This document shows positions 52,500 to 62,635 of a stretch of 64,000 bases of DNA, in pieces. The notes beneath the pieces are model-generated. The model saw only the letters and a program-made list of their open reading frames with translations. It was not told the origin of the DNA and ran no database searches. The translations under genes were made by a program, and so were the position numbers. The first letter of the stretch is position 1. Each line of letters opens with the position of its first letter. The stretch is from a bacterium 1xD8-48 (GTDB taxonomy: Bacteria > Bacillota > Clostridia > Lachnospirales > Lachnospiraceae), in the NCBI GenBank assembly GCA_009917455.1, contig QZDS01000003.1, forward strand, positions 1 to 64,000, read 5' to 3'.

Positions 52500-53864
52500 T
52501 TATTCCATTTCTCTCGTAATATTCCTGACCCATATGTATTTTTTATAGTGTACATATACCGCCCAGAGCTTGACGATTTCGTCCAGATTGACGATACAGT
52601 AGACCGCCATCACCGGCAGGCCAAACACAAACGCCGACAAAAATCCCAGAGGCACGGAAAAGCACCACATGGCCCCTACATTTCCCACCATATCAAATTT
52701 GGAATCTCCCCCGGCACAGAAAATACCGTCGAGAACGGTAGTGTTTACAGACTGCGCCATAATGTTCAGGCCGCAGAACAGCAGCATATATTGCAGATAA
52801 TGGGCCGCCGTGTCGCTGAGCGGCGCAAGCCTGACAATGGCCGGGGAAATCAGTATCAGAATGCCGCCGGTTGCAATACCCACCACAATGGCCATTCTGG
52901 TCAGCCTGCCCCCGTATTCCTTCGCCTTTGCAAGCTCACCGGCTCCAAGCAGATTTCCAATGAGCACTCCCGCGCCGCCGCTGACGCCCCGAATCAGGCA
53001 GGACAGCAGGCTCTTTGCAATGGAAGTGATGGAATTGGCAGCCACCGCGTCGCTCCCCAAATGGCCCATGATGACGGAGTACAGCACATACGCAATGCCC
53101 CACACCAGCGCCGCGCCTAAAACCGGCATGGTATACCGCCAGAAATCCCCCCGGAGCATCCCGTCCACCTTTCGCAGTATCCCGCCCCACATCACTCTCA
53201 CATGACCCGGACGCTTTGTCTCAAGATAACTCCAGATAAGCTCCACCAGCCTTGCGCAGACCGTGGCATAGGCGGCTCCCCGGATTCCCAGCGCCGGAAA
53301 TCCCAGAAGTCCAAAAATCAATATGGCGTTTAAAACAACATTCAGCGCCACCGCAGTGGAACTGATACGCGAGCTCACCGCCGCATAGCCTGTATTTTTC
53401 AGTAAAATCAGATAAACCTGAGAAATCCCGCATAAAAGATAGGACAACGCCACCGCCCGCAGATACATTGCCCCGCTCTCAACAAGAGCGGCGTCACTGG
53501 TAAAAATCAGCATTAAAAACTCCGGCACAAAAGCCGCGGCAATCGTGAAGAATCCGCTGAAAACCAGATTCGCCCGAAGTGCAATGGGCATCACCGCCTC
53601 AATGGAATCCGCATCCTTCTTTCCCCAGTACTGCGCCGCCATAATTCCTGACCCCGCCGCAATTCCGCTGATGAACAGGTTGAGCACAAACTGTATCTGC
53701 CCGGCCAGTGAAACCGCCGACAAGGAGGTCTGGTCCACCGCTCCCAGCATCACCGCATCCGTGGCGCTGACAAGCGCAAGCATAAAGTGCTGAACCGTGA
53801 TTGGCAGCACCAGCACACGAAGCTTCTGATAAAATTCGTCCTGAAAGTTTATTCTCTTAAACAT
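52500..53864 (-). CDS. MATE family exporter
   Basis: A 454-residue membrane protein with about 12 helices and the MATE repeats (LPITVQHFMLALVSATDAVMLG, then PVLGAALVWGIAYVLYSVIMGHLG in the second half). It is more distant from the first MATE gene in the window than two copies of one gene would be. The ATG at 53864 has GGAGA; the longer reading to 53936 is rejected. It follows the glycan genes by 80 bp. A flippase role is possible but its pattern is that of drug/sodium exporters. Confidence 0.9.
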   Translation of the reverse strand: MFKRINFQDEFYQKLRVLVLPITVQHFMLALVSATDAVMLGAVDQTSLSAVSLAGQIQFVLNLFISGIAAGSGIMAAQYWGKKDADSIEAVMPIALRANLVFSGFFTIAAAFVPEFLMLIFTSDAALVESGAMYLRAVALSYLLCGISQVYLILLKNTGYAAVSSRISSTAVALNVVLNAILIFGLLGFPALGIRGAAYATVCARLVELIWSYLETKRPGHVRVMWGGILRKVDGMLRGDFWRYTMPVLGAALVWGIAYVLYSVIMGHLGSDAVAANSITSIAKSLLSCLIRGVSGGAGVLIGNLLGAGELAKAKEYGGRLTRMAIVVGIATGGILILISPAIVRLAPLSDTAAHYLQYMLLFCGLNIMAQSVNTTVLDGIFCAGGDSKFDMVGNVGAMWCFSVPLGFLSAFVFGLPVMAVYCIVNLDEIVKLWAVYVHYKKYIWVRNITREME

Positions 53865-53944
53865 GAGTTTTCTCCGTTTCCTGTTTTTATATAAATCCGT
53901 ATCCCGCCTGAATCTGCATCCGTTTTGCCATGGCATACTGTTTG

Positions 53945-55315
53945 TTACGTCAGAATTTCATTATATATGCTCAGCAGTCTCCGGTAATTGGCCTCGCCGT
54001 TATGGGTGCTGCGCGCCCTTAGCCTTGCATTCCCGGAAATTCTCTCCGCCAGACAAAGCCCCGCATCGTCCGTATCCATACTCCAGATTCTTTCTATGGC
54101 TTTAGCCAGCCCGCCGACGTCTCCTGCCGGGAACAAAAGCCCGTCCTCACCGTCCGTGACCATATCCGGAATCCCCCCTGCCATGGACGCCGCCACCGGT
54201 ACCCCGAGAAGCTGTGCTTCTCCTACCGTATTGGGGGAATTTTCCAAAACAGAGGCACACACGAAAACGCTGCTTTTCAGATATTGCTCTTTCATCCCCT
54301 CCGCATCCAGCTTCCCAAGCATCGTCACATGCTTTTCCAGACCGTATCCTTTTATCTGCGAAAGAAGGTACTTCCCGTAAGCCGGGAGCTTTAATTTTTC
54401 TTTTAACGTGCCATGGGAAATCACGCTGCTGCCCGCCACATACAGCCTGCAGTCAGGGTAGTTCTGAACAAGCAGCGCCATTGCTTCCAGTACAAAATGC
54501 ATCCCCTTTAAAGGATAATCCCCCTGTCCCAGGAAAATGCTGTGGGGCTCGCATTCCTCCATGCGCCACTGACCCGTATAAAATTCCTCCCGTAGAGTTT
54601 CATTCATAGAATAATACTCTGCATCGGGATTAAGCTTTGCCGTACCCTCTCTGTCAAACCGCGTCCTTCCCGTAATATTTCCGCAGTTTCTTATAGTCTC
54701 CGCCTCGTTTTCCCCGCGGCGGATAAATTTTTCCTGCTGCTGCCTGATGGAATCCTTTCTGATAAAATCCCGGAAAGTCACCTTCCTCTGTACCGCCTCC
54801 GGCAGTCCGGCCATATAAACTTTCGCAATCTCCCCGCAAAGTCCCTGAATCCCAATCAGCGTCCGCTCCGGTTTTCCAAAAGCCCTCACCGCCGCCAGGG
54901 CATGGGGAAATTCCGTTCCGAAAATATGAATCATGTCCGGCTGAAAATCCAGGAAAATCTCCCGAAACGCAGCTTCCATTCCTTCATCATAAACCTCCGG
55001 CGTATTTAAGTTTTCCGCAAAAGCATAGCAGCTTACGCCATTCACGGAAAACGCGCCTGCCATGTCCGCTTTCCTTTTGCCGGATATACTTTCCGAAGCC
55101 GATTTTAGCTGCGCGCCCTCCTTTTCCTTCAGCCGCAGCTCCTGCAACTGCCCTTCGCCCGCCGGAAAGCATACTCCCAGTGTAAAAGGCGCTTCTTCCC
55201 GACATACCCTCTCGAAAATCCCCGAAAGCCATCCTTCCCGATTGCTGTACGGCATATTCAATTCCCGCCCGATAGCGGGCAGCATGATATTGCAAATCCA
55301 TAAAATTCTGTTCAT
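53945..55315 (-). CDS. GT4-family glycosyltransferase
   Basis: A 456-residue GT-B enzyme. The C-terminal domain has SIFLGQGDYPLKGMHFVLEAM, LYVAGSSVISHGT, VTMLGKLDAEGM and the donor-binding SVLENSPNTVGEAQLLGVPVAAS with the ExxxxxxxE pair. The N-terminal domain starts ILWICNIMLPAIGREL. The ATG at 55315 has GGAG; 55351 lacks a site. It is the last enzyme of the glycan cluster in the direction of transcription. Confidence 0.92.
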   Translation of the reverse strand: MNRILWICNIMLPAIGRELNMPYSNREGWLSGIFERVCREEAPFTLGVCFPAGEGQLQELRLKEKEGAQLKSASESISGKRKADMAGAFSVNGVSCYAFAENLNTPEVYDEGMEAAFREIFLDFQPDMIHIFGTEFPHALAAVRAFGKPERTLIGIQGLCGEIAKVYMAGLPEAVQRKVTFRDFIRKDSIRQQQEKFIRRGENEAETIRNCGNITGRTRFDREGTAKLNPDAEYYSMNETLREEFYTGQWRMEECEPHSIFLGQGDYPLKGMHFVLEAMALLVQNYPDCRLYVAGSSVISHGTLKEKLKLPAYGKYLLSQIKGYGLEKHVTMLGKLDAEGMKEQYLKSSVFVCASVLENSPNTVGEAQLLGVPVAASMAGGIPDMVTDGEDGLLFPAGDVGGLAKAIERIWSMDTDDAGLCLAERISGNARLRARSTHNGEANYRRLLSIYNEILT

Positions 55316-55399
55316 GATTTTCTCCGGAGTTTTTCTTTTTGCTTTCCCCACAGTATTCTACCACAGGCGTAAGGGTAATTCTATAAAAGAGTATCAAAG

Positions 55400-56281
55400 T
55401 CACACCGCTCCCGTTTTCCTCCCATACAGCATACCCTTCATCCGGTTATAGATTCCCGCCGTCCTCTCATTTCCCGCCAGATACGTCCGAAAACGCGAGA
55501 GCGTCAAAAGCATAATCAGCCTGAATTTGAAAAGCTGCCAGGAAGACATATACCTCCCGGTAATCTCCCGATGCTCTCTTGCGGAAATTTGCCTGTTTTC
55601 TTTTGTCTCGGAAAAGCCGCCGCCCTCATAGTCTGCAATTATCATATCCTTATAGAAAAAGCCCGAACCGGAGTCTGCATCTATGCCGTCTTTTTGCCTG
55701 CCTTCCTGCGCGCATTCTCTCTTTTCAAAAAAACACCACAAAAACTGCTCATAATCAGCCCGGACTTTATACTTCGTCTCAAATGGATGGGCAGCCAAAA
55801 GCTCCCTTGAGTAAAAACAGGCCTGATGGCAGGGCACATTGCGGTAACATGCAAAGGCGTCTATGTGCGGATTGGAGGCGACCCGCTGCCCCGTCTGCCG
55901 TTCCCTGATATCCCCGTAAAAAATTCCCGCTCTGCCTGAAATAAAACCTGCCATCTCCTCCAGCACCGTTTCCGAAGCAAATTCATCCCCGCAGTTTAAA
56001 AAATAGAGGTAATTTCCTCTTGCTTCCGCAGCGGCCTGATTCATGGCATCGTAAATTCCGGCGTCCTTTTTACTGATAACGGCAAATCTTCCTGCGCACC
56101 GCTTCTTTTCCCACACCTTTTGCAAATCATAAGCATAAGAAAGCGAGCCGTCCTTTGACAGCCCGTCTTTTATAATAATCTCATAATTATAGAATGTCTG
56201 CGTTTCCACGCTTTTTAAGGTGTCTGCAAGTTTCCCCCCAGGGTTCAGGCAAACGATTATAATTGTAAAAAAAGGCTTCAT
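55400..56281 (-). CDS. GT2-family glycosyltransferase
   Basis: A 293-residue GT-A enzyme. It begins FFTIIIVCLNPGGKLADTL, then IIIKDGLSKDGS, KKDAGIYDAMNQA and FLNCGDEF in place of DxD, the layout of WcaA-like transferases that act on polyprenyl-linked sugars. It lies between the GT4 gene and the Vsr/Dcm pair on the same strand. Confidence 0.92.
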   Translation of the reverse strand: MKPFFTIIIVCLNPGGKLADTLKSVETQTFYNYEIIIKDGLSKDGSLSYAYDLQKVWEKKRCAGRFAVISKKDAGIYDAMNQAAAEARGNYLYFLNCGDEFASETVLEEMAGFISGRAGIFYGDIRERQTGQRVASNPHIDAFACYRNVPCHQACFYSRELLAAHPFETKYKVRADYEQFLWCFFEKRECAQEGRQKDGIDADSGSGFFYKDMIIADYEGGGFSETKENRQISAREHREITGRYMSSWQLFKFRLIMLLTLSRFRTYLAGNERTAGIYNRMKGMLYGRKTGAV

Positions 56282-56311
56282 TTCCTTCTCCTTTTTCCCG
56301 GCTCTTCTATT

Positions 56312-56761
56312 TCATAATTCCCTGAACAGCTCATTGTTTTCAAGAAAATCTTCTGTCCTGTTGATAATTTCTTTCTCAATTTCCGAATCCTTTTTCATGC
56401 TTTTCACTGTACATTCCCAGATAACAAGGCACTTGATTTTCTCATTATAAAGATTCAGTCTTACTGCGCAATCTCTTTTCCTGTTCGTTTCAAATTTCTT
56501 CTCCCAGAAATCCTGTCTTGATTTTGGCATATAAGCAAACTTACATCCACTATGCCTGTGCCAGAAACACCCGTTAATAAAAATTGCCGTATTATATTTC
56601 CGCAGATAAATATCGGGATGTCCATACACCTTTCCGGAATTGAGACTATACCTGTACCCATGAGCAAAAAGTAATTTTCTGAAATACATTTCCGGCCTGG
56701 TATTCTTTGAACGGATAGCCGCCATATTTTTACTGCGTTCCTCCGGACTTTTAATATCCAT
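56312..56761 (-). CDS. vsr: Very short patch repair endonuclease (Vsr)
   Basis: A 149-residue endonuclease that nicks at T:G mismatches formed when 5-methylcytosine deaminates. It shows SPEERSKNMAAIRSKNTRPE, the catalytic aspartate in GHPDIYL and the zinc-site stretch NGCFWHRHSGC. It lies 10 bp downstream of the Dcm-type gene, the usual pairing, since Vsr corrects damage caused by that methylase. Length is normal. Confidence 0.95.
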   Translation of the reverse strand: MDIKSPEERSKNMAAIRSKNTRPEMYFRKLLFAHGYRYSLNSGKVYGHPDIYLRKYNTAIFINGCFWHRHSGCKFAYMPKSRQDFWEKKFETNRKRDCAVRLNLYNEKIKCLVIWECTVKSMKKDSEIEKEIINRTEDFLENNELFREL

Positions 56762-56771
56762 TTATTTTCCC

Positions 56772-57917
56772 TCAATCCATCTTTCTTTGCCGAACTTTCT
56801 CCGTATCATCCAATTCTTCAATCTTTTTTACTACCAGCTCAGCCACTTTCTCCATCAAAGGTACTACAACAGAATTTCCAAATTGCTTATATGCCTGTGT
56901 ATCGGACACAGGTATCCGAAAACTGTCCGGAAAGCCCTGAAGCCTTGCACACTCGCGAGGTGTTAATCTTCTGGGATTCCTGCCCTCCTGTTCAATCAGA
57001 ATTTCCGAACCGTCTTTATAATACCGGGCGCTGATTGTTCTGGATATTCCATCAGGCGGCGCTATCCCATAGCCAAATCCATTGCCTGCGGCTTTATGTT
57101 TTGCAGCATAATTCTGAAGATATGTCCATAATTTGTCCGATAATGTATATTTGTCGTCTACATCCTGTTCCAGAATATCCTTAATTACAGGCCTCTTCTT
57201 ATTCGGTTCCAGTATAAATTTAAAATCAATCTTTTCTCCATACCTTTCCTGGTCAAATCCGACAATCAGTATACGCTCCCGATGCTGTGGGACATAAATC
57301 TGTCCGTCTAATATATCATCAAAAACTTTATAATTTAACTCTTTCAGGGATTCCAATATCACCTGATAAGTTCTCCCCTTATCATGGCTGCGCAGATTTT
57401 TAACGTTTTCCAGCATAAATGCCTTCGGTCTTTTTTCCCTGAGAATCCTGCACACATCAAAAAACAAGGTTCCCTGCGTTTTATCCTCAAATCCTGTCGC
57501 TCTGCCAAGGCTGTTTTTCTTTGACACTCCTGCTATGGAAAATGGCTGGCATGGAAATCCGGCTACCAGAATATCATGGTTCGGTATAGCCGATGCGTCA
57601 ACCTGCGTAATGTCACCTTCCGGCTGTTCACCAAAATTGGCAAAATATGTCTGTTGGCTGTACTTATTCCACTCACTGGAATAAACGCAATGGCCGCCCA
57701 CCCTTTCAAATGCAACCCTCATACCTCCGATACCGGCAAACAAATCAATAAATGTAAAATGCGAATTTCGTATTTCCCTCTGTTTCCTTTTCATATCAGT
57801 AATATAGTAAGCTACGGCCTCTCTTATACAATCCTGCATCGTCTGTTCTATTGCTGATGAATAGGTATTTATTTCATTGTATAATTCATCATCTATACGT
57901 AAATGTACCTGTTTCAT
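56772..57917 (-). CDS. DNA cytosine-5 methyltransferase with an N-terminal ribbon-helix-helix-like region
   Basis: A 381-residue methylase. Motif I is [16 protein letters not shown], motif IV is AGFPCQPFS with the catalytic cysteine, motif VI is MLENVKNL, motif VIII is [10 protein letters not shown], and motif X is FGNSVVVPL. The target-recognition region lies between about 240 and 320. Residues 1-45 ([15 protein letters not shown] onward) look like a CopG/RHH DNA-binding fold and may repress the gene itself. No restriction enzyme gene is nearby, so it is an orphan methylase with Vsr. The surrounding DNA is somewhat more AT-rich than the flanking glycan genes, in keeping with insertion. Confidence 0.95.
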   Translation of the reverse strand: MKQVHLRIDDELYNEINTYSSAIEQTMQDCIREAVAYYITDMKRKQREIRNSHFTFIDLFAGIGGMRVAFERVGGHCVYSSEWNKYSQQTYFANFGEQPEGDITQVDASAIPNHDILVAGFPCQPFSIAGVSKKNSLGRATGFEDKTQGTLFFDVCRILREKRPKAFMLENVKNLRSHDKGRTYQVILESLKELNYKVFDDILDGQIYVPQHRERILIVGFDQERYGEKIDFKFILEPNKKRPVIKDILEQDVDDKYTLSDKLWTYLQNYAAKHKAAGNGFGYGIAPPDGISRTISARYYKDGSEILIEQEGRNPRRLTPRECARLQGFPDSFRIPVSDTQAYKQFGNSVVVPLMEKVAELVVKKIEELDDTEKVRQRKMD

Positions 57918-58012
57918 TCTTTTACCTCCGGGATTTTTCTGATACCTGATTTTTCCCTTATACTACCGGCAAAACCCGAAATCAAGCAATTTCTTCGAAT
58001 ATATGTTCTTTA

Positions 58013-59122
58013 TCAGTTCACATCCGACAAAATCGGCACCATCTCATGGAACATAAACGTCTCATAGGGCAATATACGAAGCCCGTCGCCGCCCGCCTTC
58101 ATCAAAATAAACATTCCAAAGTAAAGAACGGCCGCAGAAGCCCCCCCGGCTGTGAGCAACTTTCTAAGCTTCGGATTTTCAATTCCCGAAAGCAACGCCG
58201 GCAGGAAAAAAATGTGCGTGATGGTCAGGTAATAGCCGATTCTGGAAATTACCGGGAGGAAAGAACAGCACACATACATCACCAGCGCCCCCAGATTACA
58301 GTAAAAATAAAATCTGTTCCGCCGGTTATCCTTTACCGACCTTTTATAACACAGCAATGAAAGCACAAAAACCGCCAGACAGCGCACGATATTCACCAGA
58401 CTGGTGCCGCCCTCAAGATATTCCGTGTCTTCGTAGGTTGGATAGAGGAACACCACCGCCTTCAGATAAAAATCCTGCATAAAAAAGAAGGTGGAGCAAA
58501 ATACTGCCGCTATCGCAAGCTGCCACTTTTTCCAGGCAAAGGAAGCCAGAATGTATAAAGGGAACACCACCAGGAGCGATTTATGCAGCGTCGCCCCGAG
58601 AAGCACCAGAAGCAGAAACTTCCCCCACTCCTTCCGAAGCACGCAGGGAATCGCATACACCGCTATGGCAAGCGCCAGATAATACCGGACCGTGTTAAAG
58701 GACTGGAAATAATACCCGAAAGCCATAAACAGGAAAAAGCTGAAAGCAAAGGAATCCGCCTGTCTGTAAATGGCAAGCAAAAACAAAAGTATTGTAAAAA
58801 AGGCAAAAAAAGCAAAAACCAGCAGATAATTTTCAAACCCACTGATTCCGTAGAGAATCTTCACAATCTGATTAAAACCGATTTCCGTGGGAACAAATGC
58901 GTCGCAGCGAATCAGATGCATAAATTCCACATACTTTGCGTAATCATTTCCCACATTGAGACGGCACGCCGAAACGGCAAATAGTATAGAAAAAATGCCG
59001 CACAGACAAAGGGCATTCAGCATCTGCTGCCTGCTCACCATACCCCGCCGTATTCTGCAGTGATTATCTACTGTCAGCCCCAAAAAAACCGTAAGCGCCG
59101 CCACCGAAATATATATAACCAT
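58013..59122 (-). CDS. EpsG-family oligosaccharide polymerase-like membrane protein
   Basis: A 369-residue integral membrane protein with about 10 helices. The N-terminal NVGNDYAKYVEFMHLI and EIGFNQIVKILYGIS match the EpsG family, which polymerises exopolysaccharide repeats. It is flanked by glycosyltransferase genes on the same strand and lies upstream of the inserted Dcm/Vsr pair. The start at 59122 is clean. Confidence 0.88.
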   Translation of the reverse strand: MVIYISVAALTVFLGLTVDNHCRIRRGMVSRQQMLNALCLCGIFSILFAVSACRLNVGNDYAKYVEFMHLIRCDAFVPTEIGFNQIVKILYGISGFENYLLVFAFFAFFTILLFLLAIYRQADSFAFSFFLFMAFGYYFQSFNTVRYYLALAIAVYAIPCVLRKEWGKFLLLVLLGATLHKSLLVVFPLYILASFAWKKWQLAIAAVFCSTFFFMQDFYLKAVVFLYPTYEDTEYLEGGTSLVNIVRCLAVFVLSLLCYKRSVKDNRRNRFYFYCNLGALVMYVCCSFLPVISRIGYYLTITHIFFLPALLSGIENPKLRKLLTAGGASAAVLYFGMFILMKAGGDGLRILPYETFMFHEMVPILSDVN

Positions 59123-59197
59123 AACTTCCTCGTTTCACCTTCAAATCTCTGCCGTCTTTTTCCGAAAACCAGTCAGACTGCGAAATCCAAAGCCCTT

Positions 59198-59995
59198 TTA
59201 CTTCCTCGCCTTCGCCTGCCTCATTCCCTCCCGCATCCATCCGTAAGCCTGTCCGAAAGGAATCTCCGCAAGCATCCCGCTCTTTTTCAGGACACCGTGA
59301 ACCACCAGAAACCGCATTGCAAAAAGACCGGCCAAAGAGCCGTAAAGATGATGGTAAAGCACGCCTCTGTCCGCAAAAAACTTTTCATTGTATCCGTGAA
59401 ACCACGTGGATTCCCGGTAGACCTCCCTGCCAAGCACGGCGGTATCCGCATAGATATGCAGCCCCTTTTTCAGGCAGTCGTGGAGAAACAGGCTGTCTTC
59501 CCCGTTGCTGTACCTTGCCCCGCCCCCGAAAAGAAGGGAAAATCCCACGTTCGCCCTGCGCAGCGCCTCCAGCCGCGCGGCCACAGCGTAGGTAGGATAT
59601 CTTCCGTAATTGTACCAGCGGATTCTTTTACGGGCTTCATTATAATAAGTAGCTCTGGATTCATCTACTTTGAAATTAAAAGTAATCATATCGGCGTCGG
59701 GATTTTTTTCAAAGGCGTCAAGGACTTTCTTTTCATATCCCGAGTCAAACACAATATCCTCGTCCGAAAACAGGCAGATATCCCCCTCCGCATGAAGGAG
59801 CGCCGTGTTTCGGCTAAGCCCCACCCCCCGCTCCGCCATGGAAAAGCACCGGATACGCCTGCCCTTATGCAGGTATTCCTGACAGGCAAAGCCCTCGCAT
59901 TGATTGACAATGACGGCCTCCGTCTCCAGATTCATCTTCTCCGCCAGCGCATCTGTGTCCTGATTTACCGCCGCCACCAGCACCTGTAATTTCAT
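59198..59995 (-). CDS. GT2-family glycosyltransferase
   Basis: A 265-residue protein: VLVAAVNQDTDALAEKMNL, GVGLSRNTAL and FSDEDIVFDSGYEKKV in place of a classical DxD. It is predicted soluble. The ATG at 59995 with a GGGAG site avoids the 32-bp overlap that a start at 60094 would make with the Wzz-like gene. It belongs to the glycan cluster. Confidence 0.85.
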   Translation of the reverse strand: MKLQVLVAAVNQDTDALAEKMNLETEAVIVNQCEGFACQEYLHKGRRIRCFSMAERGVGLSRNTALLHAEGDICLFSDEDIVFDSGYEKKVLDAFEKNPDADMITFNFKVDESRATYYNEARKRIRWYNYGRYPTYAVAARLEALRRANVGFSLLFGGGARYSNGEDSLFLHDCLKKGLHIYADTAVLGREVYRESTWFHGYNEKFFADRGVLYHHLYGSLAGLFAMRFLVVHGVLKKSGMLAEIPFGQAYGWMREGMRQAKARK

Positions 59996-60062
59996 TTTCC
60001 TGTTTTCTCCCTCTCGCCGGACTGCGCCCTTTTGCACAGCCGCGCCCGCAAGCTGACGTTCG

Positions 60063-61199
60063 TCACGCATAATATCTGTTGAGAAATTCCTCATCCGCCT
60101 GGGCGATGATTATCCCTGCAATATTGCAATCCTGATTTTTCAAAAGGCTTAAAATCCGTGAGGTTTTTCTTCCCACATCTTTTCCAAAGGGCAAAAGCAG
60201 AATAACCGCGCCCAGCTCCCTGATTTTCCTGCATTCTTCTTCCGACAGGATATTCTCCCCGAAAGCTGATATTTCCCACTCGCCCTTTTCCGGAGCCTCC
60301 TTTGTCCTTACCTTATACCACCCGAAGTCCTCTTCCTCCTTCGCGCCTCCGCTGCTTCCCAGAATGTCCGTCTCCTCCCTGTTGAGAAGCCGTTCCAGCT
60401 CAAGGCCGCGGACGTCCGCGTGATTATCCATATCCACAATGGCAAATGCCTTTTTCTCTCCCATAACATAGCGGAGATTTGCTTTCAGCTCGCCTGCATA
60501 AGGCTGCAACCCCTTCTGGTTCCTTGTGAGAAGCCCCAGCGCCCGCATACCGTATTTCTTTTCCACATCCTCCTGAACATACATGGATTCATCCGTCACA
60601 TAATGGAAGCCGAACACCAAAAATGCCAAAACTCCCATGACCACAGCGCCCGTTACACAGGCGGAGGTGGTTCTGTTGTCCCAGTAAACCCGCTCCGGCG
60701 CGGCGGAACGAATCACCTTAATCTGCTCCAGCTCTTCGCTCCTCTTTGCGAATTCTTTCAGCCCGTTTTCCACCGCGTTTCGGATTTCCCGGACAAACTT
60801 TTCATTATCGCCCTTCACCGTGATGGTGAGAAGCCGGATATCGGAGAGAATTTCCGCCGTAGTGGATTCCCTCACATCACACTCCTCATATCCGGGCAGT
60901 TCCTTCATTATCAAATCCACAATGGGGTCGGAGTCCAGCAGATCGTTCCATGTATATCCATTGTAATACTGATATACCTCCCCGTTTTCATCATGGTCGA
61001 AGCTGATATAAAGCTTGGATACGGCCTTATACTCCACAGGCATCTTTACAGAGCGCACTACCTGATAAAAAACGCCCCCGAAGGTGGCTCCCAGCACAAT
61101 CAGCATGATTACCACCCAGAATCTCTTTTGAAAATACAGAACCAGCCGCTTCAAATCCATTCCCCTGTTTAAATATTCCTCATTCTTTTCCATCTTCAT
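60063..61199 (-). CDS. Wzz/CpsC-type chain-length regulator with a degenerate kinase-like C-terminus
   Basis: A 378-residue protein with two membrane helices (about 20-42 and 180-200). The external middle carries LYISFDHDENGEVYQ and the typical TTAEILSDIRLLTITVK. The cytoplasmic C-terminus (about 215-378) has the outline of a BY-kinase (AIVDMDNHADVRGLELERLL, VILLLPFGKDVGRKTSRIL) but no Walker A motif, so it cannot bind ATP as usual. It overlaps the upstream sugar-phosphate transferase gene by 20 bp. It should set polymer length or scaffold the complex. Confidence 0.85.
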   Translation of the reverse strand: MKMEKNEEYLNRGMDLKRLVLYFQKRFWVVIMLIVLGATFGGVFYQVVRSVKMPVEYKAVSKLYISFDHDENGEVYQYYNGYTWNDLLDSDPIVDLIMKELPGYEECDVRESTTAEILSDIRLLTITVKGDNEKFVREIRNAVENGLKEFAKRSEELEQIKVIRSAAPERVYWDNRTTSACVTGAVVMGVLAFLVFGFHYVTDESMYVQEDVEKKYGMRALGLLTRNQKGLQPYAGELKANLRYVMGEKKAFAIVDMDNHADVRGLELERLLNREETDILGSSGGAKEEEDFGWYKVRTKEAPEKGEWEISAFGENILSEEECRKIRELGAVILLLPFGKDVGRKTSRILSLLKNQDCNIAGIIIAQADEEFLNRYYA

Positions 61200-62598
61200 T
61201 TTCCCATGGCTCCTCTGTTCTCAAAGCCTTCATGGCCGTCACCTGTGCACTGTCCACGCCCTCCGTGCTCTCCGGCTTTATCAGAATTTTCAGTGTCAGA
61301 AGCATCAGCTTTAAGTCCAGCCACACAGAATAGTTTTCTATATAAGTTAAATCCAGTTTTAATTTATCATAAGGAGTGGTGTTATACTTTCCGTATACCT
61401 GCGCATACCCGGCAAGTCCCGCTTTCACCCTCATGCGGAATACAAACTCCGGCATTTCCTCCACATATTGCTCGATAATCTCCGGTCTTTCCGGTCTGGG
61501 GCCAATAAAGGACATATCGCCTCTTAAAATATTAAAAAGCTGCGGAAGCTCATCAATGCGCACCATGCGGATAAACTTCCCTATCGGGGTAATGCGGCTG
61601 TCGTTTTTGGCCGCCAGCCTTGCCACTCCGTCCTTCTCCGCATCCACGCGCATACTTCTGAACTTCATAATCTGAAATTTCCGCCCGTCCCTGGTGCATC
61701 TGGTCTGCTTATACAGCACCGGCCCGCCGTCATAACACTTGATAAAAACCGACGTCACAAGCATAAAGGGCGATGCAATCACCAACAGGATGAGCGCGCA
61801 AATAAGGTCAATCGTCCTTTTTGCCATGCGCTGTCCAACGGTAAGCGCATATTCCCTTGTGAGGAAAATGGGCGTGTCGAAAAGATGCAGCTGGTCCGCG
61901 CCCTTTATCATCACATCGGGAATTTTGGGCATTACATAAACCCTGATAAACTTACTATAGCAGTATTTTAAAAGAAGATTCCTTTCCATTGTGGGAATAT
62001 CCCACAGCATCACGGCTCCATATCCTTTCAGTATTTCTTTTTGAAGTTCCTTTATGCCTCCTCTGATATCCATGCATTTTGTGATTTTGTATTTGTCCCT
62101 GCGAGTTTCAAATTTCCGCAGAACGTCCTCGATATCCCTTTCCCCGTGAATGAGCAGAATTTCTCTTGGGGGAAACACCCTCCGGTAAACCGTATTTCCC
62201 AGCCAGGTAAAAATCCCTGCAATGAGAATCTGTACAAGGGTCGCCGCCGCAAAATAATCCAGCGGAACCAGCCAGTTATTCATCAGCGAAAGCTGCGCAT
62301 AGGTGATGGCATTCACGAAAAAAAGCGCAAAGACCTGAGATAAAAACACATCCACCGTTTTCAGATAGCCGATTTTCATTCCCCCGTAGGTGTTGTTGAA
62401 AAAAAGCAGCAGCACCACATAGATTAAAATCACCAGAATATGGCCGTTTTTCGTAAACTTAAGGCCCCGGTTAAAATTATTGATAATCGGATAATAGTAA
62501 TTCATCCAGGCATATGTATAGACCGCAGCCTGCATCAGCACCCCAATGAAGCTGAGCCAGAGCACGCCGATTCTTTTTAAGGATTCCAATCGTTTCAC
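61180..62598 (-). CDS. Polyprenyl sugar-phosphate transferase that starts glycan synthesis
   Basis: A 472-residue membrane protein. Several N-terminal helices and a CoA-binding-like middle (VLRKFETRRDKYKITKCMD) lead to the catalytic C-terminal domain: KRTIDLICALILLVIASPFML, YKQTRCTRDGRKFQIMKFRSMRVDAE, RMVRIDELPQLFNILRGDMSFIGPRPERPE and GLAGYAQVYGKYNTTPYDKLKLDL. It places the first sugar phosphate on undecaprenyl phosphate. It is the initiating enzyme of this cluster. Confidence 0.95.
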   Translation of the reverse strand: MKRLESLKRIGVLWLSFIGVLMQAAVYTYAWMNYYYPIINNFNRGLKFTKNGHILVILIYVVLLLFFNNTYGGMKIGYLKTVDVFLSQVFALFFVNAITYAQLSLMNNWLVPLDYFAAATLVQILIAGIFTWLGNTVYRRVFPPREILLIHGERDIEDVLRKFETRRDKYKITKCMDIRGGIKELQKEILKGYGAVMLWDIPTMERNLLLKYCYSKFIRVYVMPKIPDVMIKGADQLHLFDTPIFLTREYALTVGQRMAKRTIDLICALILLVIASPFMLVTSVFIKCYDGGPVLYKQTRCTRDGRKFQIMKFRSMRVDAEKDGVARLAAKNDSRITPIGKFIRMVRIDELPQLFNILRGDMSFIGPRPERPEIIEQYVEEMPEFVFRMRVKAGLAGYAQVYGKYNTTPYDKLKLDLTYIENYSVWLDLKLMLLTLKILIKPESTEGVDSAQVTAMKALRTEEPWENEDGKE

Positions 62599-62635
62599 AC
62601 CAAAATCTCCTCGTATTTAAAGTTCCGCCACAGCT

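Noticed and set aside
52500..53864. Treating the second MATE gene as the Wzx flippase of the glycan cluster
   Set aside because: Its sequence pattern is that of drug/sodium exporters and it is at the far end of the cluster behind an 80-bp gap. The position alone is not enough.
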